A stretch of 10,806 nt of DNA, taken from assembly GCA_964504155.1 (NCBI GenBank), contig CAZDCZ010000094.1, positions 1 through 10,806 of the forward strand, given 5' to 3'. How positions within the stretch are numbered: the stretch's first letter is position 1; each line of letters begins with the position of its first letter. Under the pieces are notes generated by a model, which had not been told where the DNA came from, made no database searches, and worked only from the letters and a program-made list of their open reading frames with translations. This document shows, one piece after another, positions 1-6,987 of the stretch. A program made the translations under genes and the position numbers. This DNA comes from CAZDCZ01 sp964504155. GTDB taxonomy: Bacteria; Bacteroidota; Bacteroidia; Bacteroidales; UBA12077.

Positions 1-419
1 CCTAAAGACACTATTATTGTTGAAGATAGAGCCTATTTTGATTTTCTTTTAATGCTCAACAGAATAAAAGCAAAAAATGTATTTGTTACAAGAATTAAAA
101 CGAACACTTTGTATGAAACAATTGAAGAATTAGAATTACCGGATAATTATTGACCAAAACATTTTTGGGAACCAGTGAAAATGCAGTAAAATCGCAAATT
201 TATGTAGCACTAATAAATTACCTGCTTTTAGAACTTGTAAAACGAACTATTTCTAAAACATCAGTTGCTTTTTTAAATTTATCAGAAAAAATCAGATTCT
301 TATTGTATCACTATCTATCATTAGATTATGTATGTAATGAAGTTAGGGAAGGTGTTCGCAGAGTTACTATCGCAACACAAAAAGAAATAGTCTTTTAGCA
401 GAACTTATTTTCTGGATAA
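1..419 (+). pseudogene. IS4-type transposase remnant, internally deleted
   Basis: This is a broken DDE transposase, cut off at its 5' side by the window edge. Bases 1-153 read in frame 1 and contain VEDRAYFDF, resembling the region around the second catalytic Asp in IS4-type transposases, and end with ELPDNY and a TGA. From about 156 a different frame resumes with KTFLGTSENAVKSQIYVAL, LLLELVKRTISK and YVCNEVREGVRRV, which resembles the C-terminal part of the same family. From memory of the family, roughly 80-100 residues normally lie between these two blocks, including the Y..RW.IE segment with the catalytic Glu, so this copy should be inactive. A TAG at 396-398 interrupts the end. Reading on in the same frame gives QNLFSG and a TAA at 417-419, which looks like the original terminus. 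Family assignment is from motif recognition; the deletion size is an inference. Confidence 0.8.
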
Positions 420-538
420 TCAATATTTTACAACGTAAACACTGGGATAGAATAATGTTTTATTTAATTTCTCAAAAACTTTCGGATGCTAATGGTTTTA
501 TCAATGATATTGTTAATTAATTTTGTTATTTAAAAGTT

Positions 539-613
539 TTACACTTCCGAAGTTTTTAATCCTCCCAATTTTGCCCTCTCTAAACAAATTTGTTTTAGTT
601 TTTCATAGTTAGC
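539..613 (-). pseudogene. possible C-terminal scrap of an unknown gene
   Basis: On the minus strand a short open stretch of 24 codons encodes a protein-like tail (ANYEKLKQICLERAKLGGL followed by KTSEV and a TAA). It is bounded upstream by a stop at 614-616 and has no start codon. The amino-acid composition and amphipathic pattern look more like real coding sequence than the surrounding AT-rich DNA. It sits between the dead transposase and the inverted-repeat element. I do not recognise the family. It may be the last part of a gene destroyed by the nearby mobile element, or it may be chance. Confidence 0.25.
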
Positions 614-650
614 TTATCTACTAAACTGATAAGTATTGCTAATGTGCACA

Positions 651-795
651 ATTTGTAACAGCGGTTCAGAAAAAAATGTGGGGTGCATTAGTATTTTTAC
701 AATTTTTGTTATCTTTAACTTTAGGTAACGGGGGATACTGAAACGCGGCGAAAATCAGCACAGCTTCAAACCCAAGTACCGGTAACGTTACAAAT
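651..795. repeat. intergenic element bounded by inverted repeats
   Basis: The ends carry a perfect 9-bp inverted repeat, ATTTGTAAC at 651-659 and GTTACAAAT at 787-795. A second imperfect pair (9 of 11 bases) lies inside it: CAGCGGTTCAG at 659-669 and CTGAAACGCGG at 738-748. GGTAACG also occurs twice in direct orientation, at 724-730 and 781-787. The part from about 720 to 786 is clearly richer in G and C than its flanks. No convincing reading frame crosses it. The nested pairing suggests a folded DNA or RNA element: a small non-autonomous mobile element, a recombination site or a structured RNA. The boxes do not match the integron attC consensus (RYYYAAC / GTTRRRY) exactly. The rest of 520-970 shows nothing else except the scrap at 539-613 and the candidate promoter at 887-918. 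Confidence 0.45.
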
Positions 796-886
796 ATATT
801 TACTAAATTTTTTAAGTGTATTTATCGCTTATTTTGTTTTTTTTAAAAAATTATAGACGAATAATTAATTATTGTATAATAATTAT

Positions 887-918
887 TTTGTTATTATATT
901 TACTAAAATTTACTTTTA
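887..918 (+). promoter_or_regulatory. candidate Bacteroidota promoter for the lipoprotein operon
   Basis: TTTG at 887-890 and TACTTTTA at 911-918 are separated by 20 bases. This matches the Bacteroidota housekeeping pattern (TTTG near -33, TAnnTTTG near -7) at all but the last position of the -7 box. Transcription would start near 925, about 45 bases before the ATG at 971. The region is very AT-rich, so a chance match is possible. Confidence 0.35.
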
Positions 919-970
919 ATCTATGAATATTAACTATTAGTTATTTATCTTCTTTTATTAAAAAAAATAT

Positions 971-1882
971 ATGAGTTTAAAAAGAATTATGTTTGTTTTG
1001 GTTATAGCTTTTAGCATAGTAATTGTTAATAGCTGTAAGTCAGATAATTCTCAAGAAAAGCACAAAGATAATCTTGTCGGATTTCAAACAACAGAAAACC
1101 TAAATGATATAGATATTCGCGACGAACAGGAAATATATTATCGTTTTCCATCTGCTAGAGAAATGTTTTTGTACATTAACGACGAAGATTTTACTTACAG
1201 AACAGATTTAGTTAATCTACCAAATAATGTTGATAATTATTTAGATTCAAAATCAAAAACTTTAAATCTAGGAGTTTATCTTGCCGATTTATCATATATG
1301 ACATTATTCGGAAAAACCGGGAACCTAAAAAAGTATATGAATGCAATAGCGGTTTTAAGTGAAGATCTTAGACTTGAAATTCCATACGAAAAGGATATTT
1401 TTATTCGTATAAATAAAAATATTAATAATAACGACTCTATTATAAATATTGCAGATGAATATTATTCTAAAGTTATAGATTATTTAATGAAGAATAATAA
1501 AGAAAAAACTTTAGCTGTAATTTCAATCGGAGGTTATATTGAAGGACTGTACATTGCAATAAATTTAACCGATGAATTTTCAAAAAACAGCCCGGTAATT
1601 CAACGTATTGCAGAACAAAAACTCTCATTTGAAAACTTAAAGATGTTTACTTATAAATTTAGGAATGATAGAAATGCATCTCAATCAATAATATACCTAA
1701 ATAAGATAATGTCGGTTTTTAATGAATTTAAAATAGAAAAACAAGCTACTAAAATAAAACAATATAAAACTAATAGCTTTGTAATTGAAGGTGGTAATTC
1801 TATTATTGTTACCAAGGAACAATATATGAAATTAAAAAATGTTGTTACTGAAATAAGGATGCAAATTATAGAAAACTATTAA
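971..1882 (+). CDS. conserved Bacteroidota-type lipoprotein of unknown function
   Basis: A 303-residue protein with a lipoprotein signal: basic MSLKR, a hydrophobic run at residues 6-19, then VNSC with the lipidated Cys at position 22. It should be exported and anchored in the outer or inner membrane. The mature part is predicted mostly helical and has recognisable blocks: YRFPSAREMFLYI, LDSKSKTLNLGVYLADLSY, and a later VISIGGYIEGLYIA. I recall similar proteins, with a 'sk.lNLGvY.aDLsY' block and a 'GG.iEglyla' block, as conserved hypotheticals in Bacteroidales. I know of no assigned activity. The ATG is preceded by an A-rich stretch and a candidate promoter about 50 bases upstream. The gene at 1893 starts ten bases after the stop, so the two are very likely cotranscribed. 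Lipoprotein status is well supported; function is unknown. Confidence 0.85.
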   Translation: MSLKRIMFVLVIAFSIVIVNSCKSDNSQEKHKDNLVGFQTTENLNDIDIRDEQEIYYRFPSAREMFLYINDEDFTYRTDLVNLPNNVDNYLDSKSKTLNLGVYLADLSYMTLFGKTGNLKKYMNAIAVLSEDLRLEIPYEKDIFIRINKNINNNDSIINIADEYYSKVIDYLMKNNKEKTLAVISIGGYIEGLYIAINLTDEFSKNSPVIQRIAEQKLSFENLKMFTYKFRNDRNASQSIIYLNKIMSVFNEFKIEKQATKIKQYKTNSFVIEGGNSIIVTKEQYMKLKNVVTEIRMQIIENY

Positions 1883-1892
1883 TATAAAAAAA

Positions 1893-2381
1893 ATGAATTT
1901 TCTGCATAAATTATTATTACTATTTTTATTGTCACTGTTTGCTTTTCAGACAAATGGACAAGTTTGCTCCAATTATCATATCGATAATTGTGGGTGGGCT
2001 GACAAATCGTTTTTTTATAGCAGACAATCGAGAAGTGCTTTGTTTTCGCATGGAATAACATCGAAATTCGTTATTATCGTCTATGCTAACGAAGAGTATT
2101 TTGTTTCTATTGCCGGACATAAAAAACTAGGCGATATTAAAATAAGAGTATATGAAGATGACAACAAAAAAACAGAATTATACGATAATTCAAAATATAA
2201 TTATGAAAAATATTTTTATTTTCAAAATAAAAATACACGTAAATTAGTTATAGAGGTAACATCAGAAAAAAAAGCAAATATCAAAAATCCAAATGAAAAA
2301 TATTGTCTCGGGGTTTTAATAGAATTTAGACACATGAAAAGTGCTAATAAAAATAATAGTTCAAAAGATATCGGATTTTAA
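1893..2381 (+). CDS. small secreted protein of unknown function
   Basis: A 162-residue protein with a classical signal peptide: MNFLHK, a leucine-rich core at residues 7-18, and a likely cleavage near TNGQ at 20-23. The mature protein of about 140 residues has three Cys (25, 33 and 138), aromatic- and serine-rich WADKSFFYSRQSRSALF, then alternating beta-like segments (FVIIVYANEEYFVSIAG, KIRVYEDD, KLVIEVTS, CLGVLIEFR). That pattern fits a compact beta-sandwich-like fold, with a possible disulphide between two of the Cys; both are inferences. It lies ten bases after the lipoprotein gene and the unit ends at the terminator at 2410-2455. I recall similar small proteins in Bacteroidales but no function. 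The pairing suggests the two exported proteins work together at the cell envelope. Confidence 0.8.
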   Translation: MNFLHKLLLLFLLSLFAFQTNGQVCSNYHIDNCGWADKSFFYSRQSRSALFSHGITSKFVIIVYANEEYFVSIAGHKKLGDIKIRVYEDDNKKTELYDNSKYNYEKYFYFQNKNTRKLVIEVTSEKKANIKNPNEKYCLGVLIEFRHMKSANKNNSSKDIGF

Positions 2382-2409
2382 TATCATCACTATTAAAATT
2401 TATAATTAA

Positions 2410-2455
2410 TGCTACAGTAATATTTTTATTGTGGCATTTTTGTTTGTTTTTTTTT
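2410..2455 (+). terminator. intrinsic terminator of the lipoprotein operon
   Basis: An 11-bp stem pairs 2410-2420 with 2426-2436 (two positions are G-U pairs) around a 5-base loop. It is followed by a T-rich run from 2437 to 2455. It lies 28 bases after the stop at 2381. The same stretch also argues against a longer N-terminus for the sigma factor, whose frame could be extended back to a TTG at 2429 inside this stem. Confidence 0.65.
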
Positions 2456-2474
2456 AATAAAAATCAATTATTTG
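2443..2474 (+). promoter_or_regulatory. weak candidate promoter for the sigma-factor operon
   Basis: TTTG at 2443-2446 and ATTATTTG at 2467-2474 are 20 bases apart, the spacing expected for the Bacteroidota promoter. The -7 box keeps only TTTG of TAnnTTTG, and the -33 box lies inside the T-run of the preceding terminator. Offered as the best match in the gap. The operon could equally use a promoter recognised by its own ECF sigma factor. Confidence 0.2.
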
Positions 2475-2527
2475 TAATAAATTGTAAAATATTGTGTCAA
2501 AAACCAAAGAAATTGAAAACCCTGAAT

Positions 2528-3121
2528 ATGCAGGCTATAAATAATAAAAATCAAGAAAACGAAATAATACAAAAAATAATTGAAGGAAACGAAAATGCCT
2601 TTAAATTATTAGTCGACCAATATCAAAATATGGTATTGAATATATGTAATAGTTTTTTGCATAATTACGACGATTCAATGGATGTAGCACAAGAAGTATT
2701 TATAAAAGTATATCAGAATATTAATAAATTTCGAAGAGATTCTAGCATTAAAACATGGCTTTATCGCATTGCTGTAAATAAATCGCTAAACTTTATTCGA
2801 AATAAAAAGAAAAATACTATCTTCTCCAGCCTCGATATATTATTCGAAACAGAAGATAATAAAAAAAAGAAAAATATTGAAGCAATAGATACTGAAAAAA
2901 CATCCGACGAAAAGATAATTGATGATGATAATAAATCAATACTATTAAAAGCCATTAATACATTACCTAAAAAGCAAAAATCTGTAATTGTATTAAATAA
3001 TTACGAGAATTTAGCTTATAAAGAAATAGCAGAAATTATGGAAATAAGTATCTCTGAAGTTGGAGTATTGATTAATCGTGCAAAAAAGAAATTATATAAG
3101 AAAATAATTCATCATTTTTAA
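2528..3121 (+). CDS. ECF-type RNA polymerase sigma factor
   Basis: A 197-residue sigma-70 family protein of the extracytoplasmic-function class, which directs RNA polymerase to a small regulon. Region 2 spans about residues 25-93, with DDSMDVAQEVFIKVYQNI (2.1-2.2, the core-binding helix) and SSIKTWLYRIAVNKSLNFIR (2.3-2.4, -10 recognition). A Lys/Asp-rich linker (about 94-137) leads to region 4 at about 138-190, with LPKKQKSVIVLNNYENLAYKEI and a helix-turn-helix around EIAEIMEISISEVGVLINRAKKKL. There is no region 1.1 or 3, as usual for ECF factors. The frame is open back to a TTG at 2429, but that start lies inside a terminator and would add an atypical hydrophobic leader, so the ATG at 2528 is preferred. 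An anti-sigma gene follows after 67 bases. The target promoter is unknown. Confidence 0.93.
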   Translation: MQAINNKNQENEIIQKIIEGNENAFKLLVDQYQNMVLNICNSFLHNYDDSMDVAQEVFIKVYQNINKFRRDSSIKTWLYRIAVNKSLNFIRNKKKNTIFSSLDILFETEDNKKKKNIEAIDTEKTSDEKIIDDDNKSILLKAINTLPKKQKSVIVLNNYENLAYKEIAEIMEISISEVGVLINRAKKKLYKKIIHHF

Positions 3122-3188
3122 ATAAAATAATTGAATACTGTAATAAAAATATTAATTCGGGGTCATATAGAATAGAAACTTATTAGTT

Positions 3189-3680
3189 ATGAAATGCAAG
3201 AAAATAAAAAGCAATTTGTTATTATACATCGATAACGAATTATCGGATAAGAGCATGAAAGAGATTGATTTACATTTTAAACAATGTGAACAATGCAATA
3301 AAGAATTTGAAAAAATTAATTCAGTATATAAGCATTTAGGAGAAAAAACTACTATACCAGAAAATCCATTTTTTTATACTCGTTTGCGACAAAAAATGGA
3401 AAATAAATTATTGAAATCACATTCTGTAAAAAAACAATTATTAGCTGTTTTACAACCAGTAACATATGTGTTTTTGTTAGGAGTTGGAATATACATTGGA
3501 ATATTAATTGGCTCGGGAGGAATGAACAATAGCAATATTAGTGCAAGCGAATTACAAAACCCTGAATATATGCAAGAATATTCAAGTAGTTTATATCTCG
3601 ACGAAATGAAACTCGAAACCATTGAATCTACATTTATTGCAGAAGACAACGAGAACAATGAAAATACAGAAAATAAATAA
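3189..3680 (+). CDS. membrane anti-sigma factor with zinc-binding motif
   Basis: A 163-residue protein that should bind and inactivate the sigma factor encoded just upstream. The N-terminus (MKCKKIKSNLLLYIDNEL) and H29-x3-C33-x2-C36 match the zf-HC2/ZAS anti-sigma domain, with Cys3 as a possible further ligand. The domain would face the cytoplasm. A single membrane helix lies at about residues 89-109 (VTYVFLLGVGIYIGILIGSG), leaving a periplasmic tail of about 55 residues rich in Asp, Glu and Asn. It probably responds to an envelope signal, with release of the sigma factor by degradation or by conformational change; the sequence does not show which. The start at 3189 is the natural one for this domain. 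The next gene begins 38 bases after the stop, consistent with one transcript. Confidence 0.88.
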   Translation: MKCKKIKSNLLLYIDNELSDKSMKEIDLHFKQCEQCNKEFEKINSVYKHLGEKTTIPENPFFYTRLRQKMENKLLKSHSVKKQLLAVLQPVTYVFLLGVGIYIGILIGSGGMNNSNISASELQNPEYMQEYSSSLYLDEMKLETIESTFIAEDNENNENTENK

Positions 3681-3718
3681 ACTTGATTAATCTATATTGA
3701 TTAAAAAATCATAATAAG

Positions 3719-4321
3719 ATGAATACAAATGCAAAAAAAAGATTAGTAATATGGGGAATAATATTACTTGTTGTAATAAATATTTCTGCCATAACAACTA
3801 TGTTTTATAGAACCAGAACTCCTGATATATTTCCTCGTTTTAATAATAGAAATATCAGAGTAAATAGAAATATTCAAAAAAATAGAAACCTAAGAGAAAA
3901 TAGAACTTCAAGAGATAACTATAGGAGAGAAGGTGCTCATATGTTTTTCGTACGCGAATTAGATTTCTCTGAAATTCAACTTGAAAAATTCAAAAATATA
4001 AACAACAAAAATTACGAGGATATCCATATTATTGTTAAGCAACTAAACGCTAAACGCGACGAGATGATTACTGAATTAGAGAATAAAACTCCAAATATGG
4101 CAAAGTTAGATTCAATAGCTATTGATGTTGGAAATTTACATACTAAACTTAAAAAAATTACAATAAATCATTATCTCGAGATAAAAAATATATGTAATCC
4201 TAAACAACAAGAGAAACTGCACATGATGTACAAACATATGTCATCAACCAACTGTGCAATGCCTGATATAAATAATAATAGAAGAGAAAGAAATAAATAT
4301 CGTAATCAAAATTCTAAATAA
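3719..4321 (+). CDS. membrane-anchored Spy/CpxP-like helical protein
   Basis: A 200-residue protein with a short basic N-terminus and one hydrophobic helix at about residues 9-29 (LVIWGIILLVVINISAITTM), probably an uncleaved anchor with the rest in the periplasm. Residues 43-66 are four copies of a six-residue Asn/Arg repeat (NRNIRV, NRNIQK, NRNLRE, NRTSRD). Residues 74-175 are helical, beginning HMFFVRELDFSEIQLEKFKN, with a later KQLNAKRDEMITELEN and a final NPKQQEKLHMMYKHM. This layout resembles the Spy/CpxP/'periplasmic heavy-metal sensor' family, where LTxxQ motifs occupy the places held here by DFSEIQ and NPKQQ. In Bacteroidota such genes often sit beside ECF sigma/anti-sigma pairs, as here. 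It may sense or modulate envelope stress or metals, or act as a chaperone. The family call is moderate; the ligand is unknown. Confidence 0.7.
   Translation: MNTNAKKRLVIWGIILLVVINISAITTMFYRTRTPDIFPRFNNRNIRVNRNIQKNRNLRENRTSRDNYRREGAHMFFVRELDFSEIQLEKFKNINNKNYEDIHIIVKQLNAKRDEMITELENKTPNMAKLDSIAIDVGNLHTKLKKITINHYLEIKNICNPKQQEKLHMMYKHMSSTNCAMPDINNNRRERNKYRNQNSK
3845..3916 (+). repeat. four tandem 18-bp coding repeats (hexapeptide linker)
   Basis: Within the Spy-like gene, codons 43-66 form four imperfect units of 18 bases encoding NR(N/T)-x-x-x. The DNA units share AATAGAAAT-like starts. The segment lies between the membrane anchor and the helical domain, so it is a positively charged linker. Copy number may vary between strains. 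Confidence 0.6.
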
Positions 4322-4444
4322 AAAATAACAAAATATTTAAGTAATTCTTTAATGTAAGGATATTAATCCTAATAAGAAAAGTATGTATCTTTTTTCATAA
4401 TAAACAATAGAAATAATAAATAATAAATAGAAAATAATAGTCAC

Positions 4445-6895
4445 ATGAAAAAAACATTTTTAATAGCCGTTATAATTATTTTATCGATAGCTTCATTTGC
4501 TCAACGAACGGGACAAAACCGAAGCATGGGAGAACGACCCAAAATTGGTATAGTAACAGGAAAAGTCATCGATTCATCAACAAATGAATTAATGGAATAT
4601 GCAAATATTGCGCTATACAGTAAAAGAGATTCTTCTCTTATTACAGGAACAATTACCGATAGTAAAGGAAATTTTACTATTAAAGAAGTGCCATTAGGAA
4701 GATTCTATTTAACTGCTAATTTTATTGGATATAACAAACAATATGTTAATGATATTAAAATTATGCCAAATGCAAAAACGGCTCAACTGGGAACAATAAA
4801 ATTAAATACAGCCTCAACCGATATTGATGAAGTAACTGTTACTGCCGAAAAATCGCATATTAATTATAAACTCGACAGAAAAGTTATAAATGTAAGTCAA
4901 GATATTAACTCTACAGGAGCAACTGCTGTTGAAGTATTAGAAAATACTCCATCGATTACTGTCGACATTGAAGGTAATGTAGCTTTACGTGGAAGTTCTA
5001 ATTTTACTGTACTTATCGATGGAAAACCTAGCGTTCTTGATGGGAGCGATGCTTTACAACAAATTCCATCGAGCACAATAGAAAATATAGAAATAATAAC
5101 TAATCCATCGGCAAAATACGACCCCGATGGTATTGGAGGTATTATTAATGTAATACTTAAGAAAAATACAGGTGGCGGTTTAAATGGACTTGTTAATGCT
5201 TCCGGAAGTTCCAATGATTCATATAAAACCGATTTATTATTAAATTATAAATCATCGAAAGTAAATTTGTTTGGAAGTGTAGATTATAATAAGATGAAGC
5301 GTAATGGTTCTTTCGATTCGAAAAACGAAAATTATTATACCGATTCTACATTTTTCAGACATTCAAATGGAGATAGAGAAATGTATCGGGACGGACTTGT
5401 TTTCAAAACAGGTGGCGATTATTATATTAACGATAATATTACCTTATCGACAGCGTTAAATTACGGAACTTACGAATTTTCACGAGGCGGAAACACCGAT
5501 ATTCAAACATGGTATAATACCGATATAAATAGAGATTATAGTATTAACAACAATAATTCTATCCGTTCGGGTAATTATTATTCTGCAAATATTAATTACG
5601 ATCAGAAATTCGACGATAATGGTCATAAACTATCTGCTTTAATTTACTATTCGGCCCGTACAGGAGACGATTCCGAAAATCAAGAAACAATTCTAAGTAA
5701 CAATCAATGGGAAAACCTTGGAAGCGAAAATAAAATTAAATCTAAATCTTCTGATTCTCACGACGATTACAGAATAAAAATCGATTATACAAAACCAGTT
5801 ATTGGTGGAAAAATAGAAGCAGGTTTACAATCGAGATTACGCTCAAACGATGAAGATTATAAATACTTCGAATTCGACCAATTAAATAACGAATGGAACA
5901 CGATAGATGCATTTACTAATAATATTCACTTTAAAAGAGATATTCACTCGGCATATTTTACTTTTGCAAATAAGCTAATTGGTATTGATTATCAATTGGG
6001 TTTGCGAGGAGAATATACTAACAGAGAGATTAAGAATAACAGAATAGGAGAGTCGTATATAATCGATCGTTTCGATTATTTTCCTACTGTACACTTATCG
6101 AAACAATTAAGTAAAACAACTCAGTTACAAACTAGTTACAGTAAAAGAATAAATCGTCCACGTGGCTGGTTTCTTGATCCTGTACCCGGATATATGGACG
6201 AGTATAATACTCGACAAGGAAACCCTAGTCTTGAACCTGAATATATAAACTCTTTTGAATTGGGATTTCAACAGAGTATTGGTAAATCGTTTATAAATAT
6301 TGAAGGATATTACAGAACTACCGAAAATAAAATTACTCGTATTAGAACATTACAAACCGATAATTCATTTTTACATACTTTCGAGAATTTAAATAACGAT
6401 TATGCATTAGGAATCGAGTTTATGGCAAATTACACACCCGTAAAATGGTTAAATATTAATGCAACAACAAATATTTACAAATACGAAATCGAAAGCGATT
6501 TAATAGAAGATGGAGCCGATGTTAGTAGCAAAAATCTCGATTTTAGAGTAAATACTACTTTTAAGTTTGCAAAAAACACACGTATTCAAGTAAATACATT
6601 TTACCGTGGACCTACAGTATCGGCTCAAGGCACAAGAGAAGGCTTCTTAGCTACCAGCCTGGCATTACGCCAAGATTTTTTCGACAAAAAAATGACAGCA
6701 ACATTAAATGTTCGCGATATCTTCGGACAAATGAAACATGAGTCTACATCTGAAGGTGAAGATTTCTATTCTTGGGACAAATTCGCAATGGATACACCAA
6801 TAGCCAGTCTTTCGTTAAGTTATAAAATAAATAACTATAAAAATCACAGGAAGAAAAGCGAAGGAATGGATCTCGATTTTGAAAGCGATTATTAA
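4445..6895 (+). CDS. TonB-dependent receptor, OMP_b-brl_3 type outer-membrane beta-barrel
   Basis: An 816-residue outer-membrane protein for uptake of an unknown ligand, powered through TonB. It has a signal peptide (residues 1-20, ending SFAQ), then a CarboxypepD_reg-like domain at about 36-118 (GKVIDSSTNELMEYANIALY and DSKGNFTIKEVPLG). A plug at about 125-240 follows, with DEVTVTAEK, VEVLENTPSITVDIEGNVALRG and NPSAKYDPDGIGGIINVILKK. The rest is a barrel rich in alternating aromatic strands. RQGNPSLEPEY near residue 590 is typical of the OMP_b-brl_3 subfamily. No SusD-like gene is adjacent, so a SusCD glycan pair is unlikely. It is the last gene of the sigma-factor run, 123 bases after the Spy-like gene, and ends before a strong terminator. 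It is probably a target of the upstream ECF sigma factor; this is inferred from position only. Length and domain order appear complete. Confidence 0.9.
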   Translation: MKKTFLIAVIIILSIASFAQRTGQNRSMGERPKIGIVTGKVIDSSTNELMEYANIALYSKRDSSLITGTITDSKGNFTIKEVPLGRFYLTANFIGYNKQYVNDIKIMPNAKTAQLGTIKLNTASTDIDEVTVTAEKSHINYKLDRKVINVSQDINSTGATAVEVLENTPSITVDIEGNVALRGSSNFTVLIDGKPSVLDGSDALQQIPSSTIENIEIITNPSAKYDPDGIGGIINVILKKNTGGGLNGLVNASGSSNDSYKTDLLLNYKSSKVNLFGSVDYNKMKRNGSFDSKNENYYTDSTFFRHSNGDREMYRDGLVFKTGGDYYINDNITLSTALNYGTYEFSRGGNTDIQTWYNTDINRDYSINNNNSIRSGNYYSANINYDQKFDDNGHKLSALIYYSARTGDDSENQETILSNNQWENLGSENKIKSKSSDSHDDYRIKIDYTKPVIGGKIEAGLQSRLRSNDEDYKYFEFDQLNNEWNTIDAFTNNIHFKRDIHSAYFTFANKLIGIDYQLGLRGEYTNREIKNNRIGESYIIDRFDYFPTVHLSKQLSKTTQLQTSYSKRINRPRGWFLDPVPGYMDEYNTRQGNPSLEPEYINSFELGFQQSIGKSFINIEGYYRTTENKITRIRTLQTDNSFLHTFENLNNDYALGIEFMANYTPVKWLNINATTNIYKYEIESDLIEDGADVSSKNLDFRVNTTFKFAKNTRIQVNTFYRGPTVSAQGTREGFLATSLALRQDFFDKKMTATLNVRDIFGQMKHESTSEGEDFYSWDKFAMDTPIASLSLSYKINNYKNHRKKSEGMDLDFESDY

Positions 6896-6914
6896 AATAG
6901 AATAGTGTGCACAC

Positions 6915-6952
6915 AAAAGCCGACAAATATTAAAGATTTGTCGGCTTTTTTT
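6915..6952 (+). terminator. strong intrinsic terminator after the receptor gene
   Basis: A perfect 14-bp stem pairs 6915-6928 with 6936-6949 around a 7-base loop and has a GCCGAC/GTCGGC core. The right arm runs directly into a T-run. It lies 20 bases after the receptor stop. Because the left side begins with AAAA, it could also work for minus-strand transcripts arriving from the decayed genes beyond 6988. Confidence 0.9.
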
Positions 6953-6987
6953 ATATATGTTTTTCGAGTACTAACAGAGCTTCATTT

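Noticed and set aside
413..520. Open stretch in plus frame 2 (ending GFINDIVN and TAA at 520) after the transposase
   Set aside because: Short, partly overlapping the transposase tail, no start context and no family resemblance; treated as chance in AT-rich DNA.
651..795. Integron attC site
   Set aside because: The outer boxes do not fit RYYYAAC / GTTRRRY and no integrase gene is in the window; kept only as an unclassified inverted-repeat element.
2429..2527. N-terminal extension of the sigma factor from a TTG at 2429
   Set aside because: The start falls inside the preceding terminator stem, the added residues are unlike the family, and the ATG at 2528 gives the expected ECF length.
4357..4370. 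Small hairpin (AGGAT / ATCCT) in the leader before the receptor gene
   Set aside because: Only five base pairs around a four-base loop with no conserved context; expected by chance in this composition.
4386..4393. TATCTTTT as a -7 box for the receptor gene
   Set aside because: One mismatch to TAnnTTTG and no TTTG at the required upstream distance; the operon layout explains expression without it.
4445..6895. SusC-type glycan receptor
   Set aside because: No SusD partner gene follows, and the barrel resembles OMP_b-brl_3 rather than the roughly 1000-residue SusC proteins.
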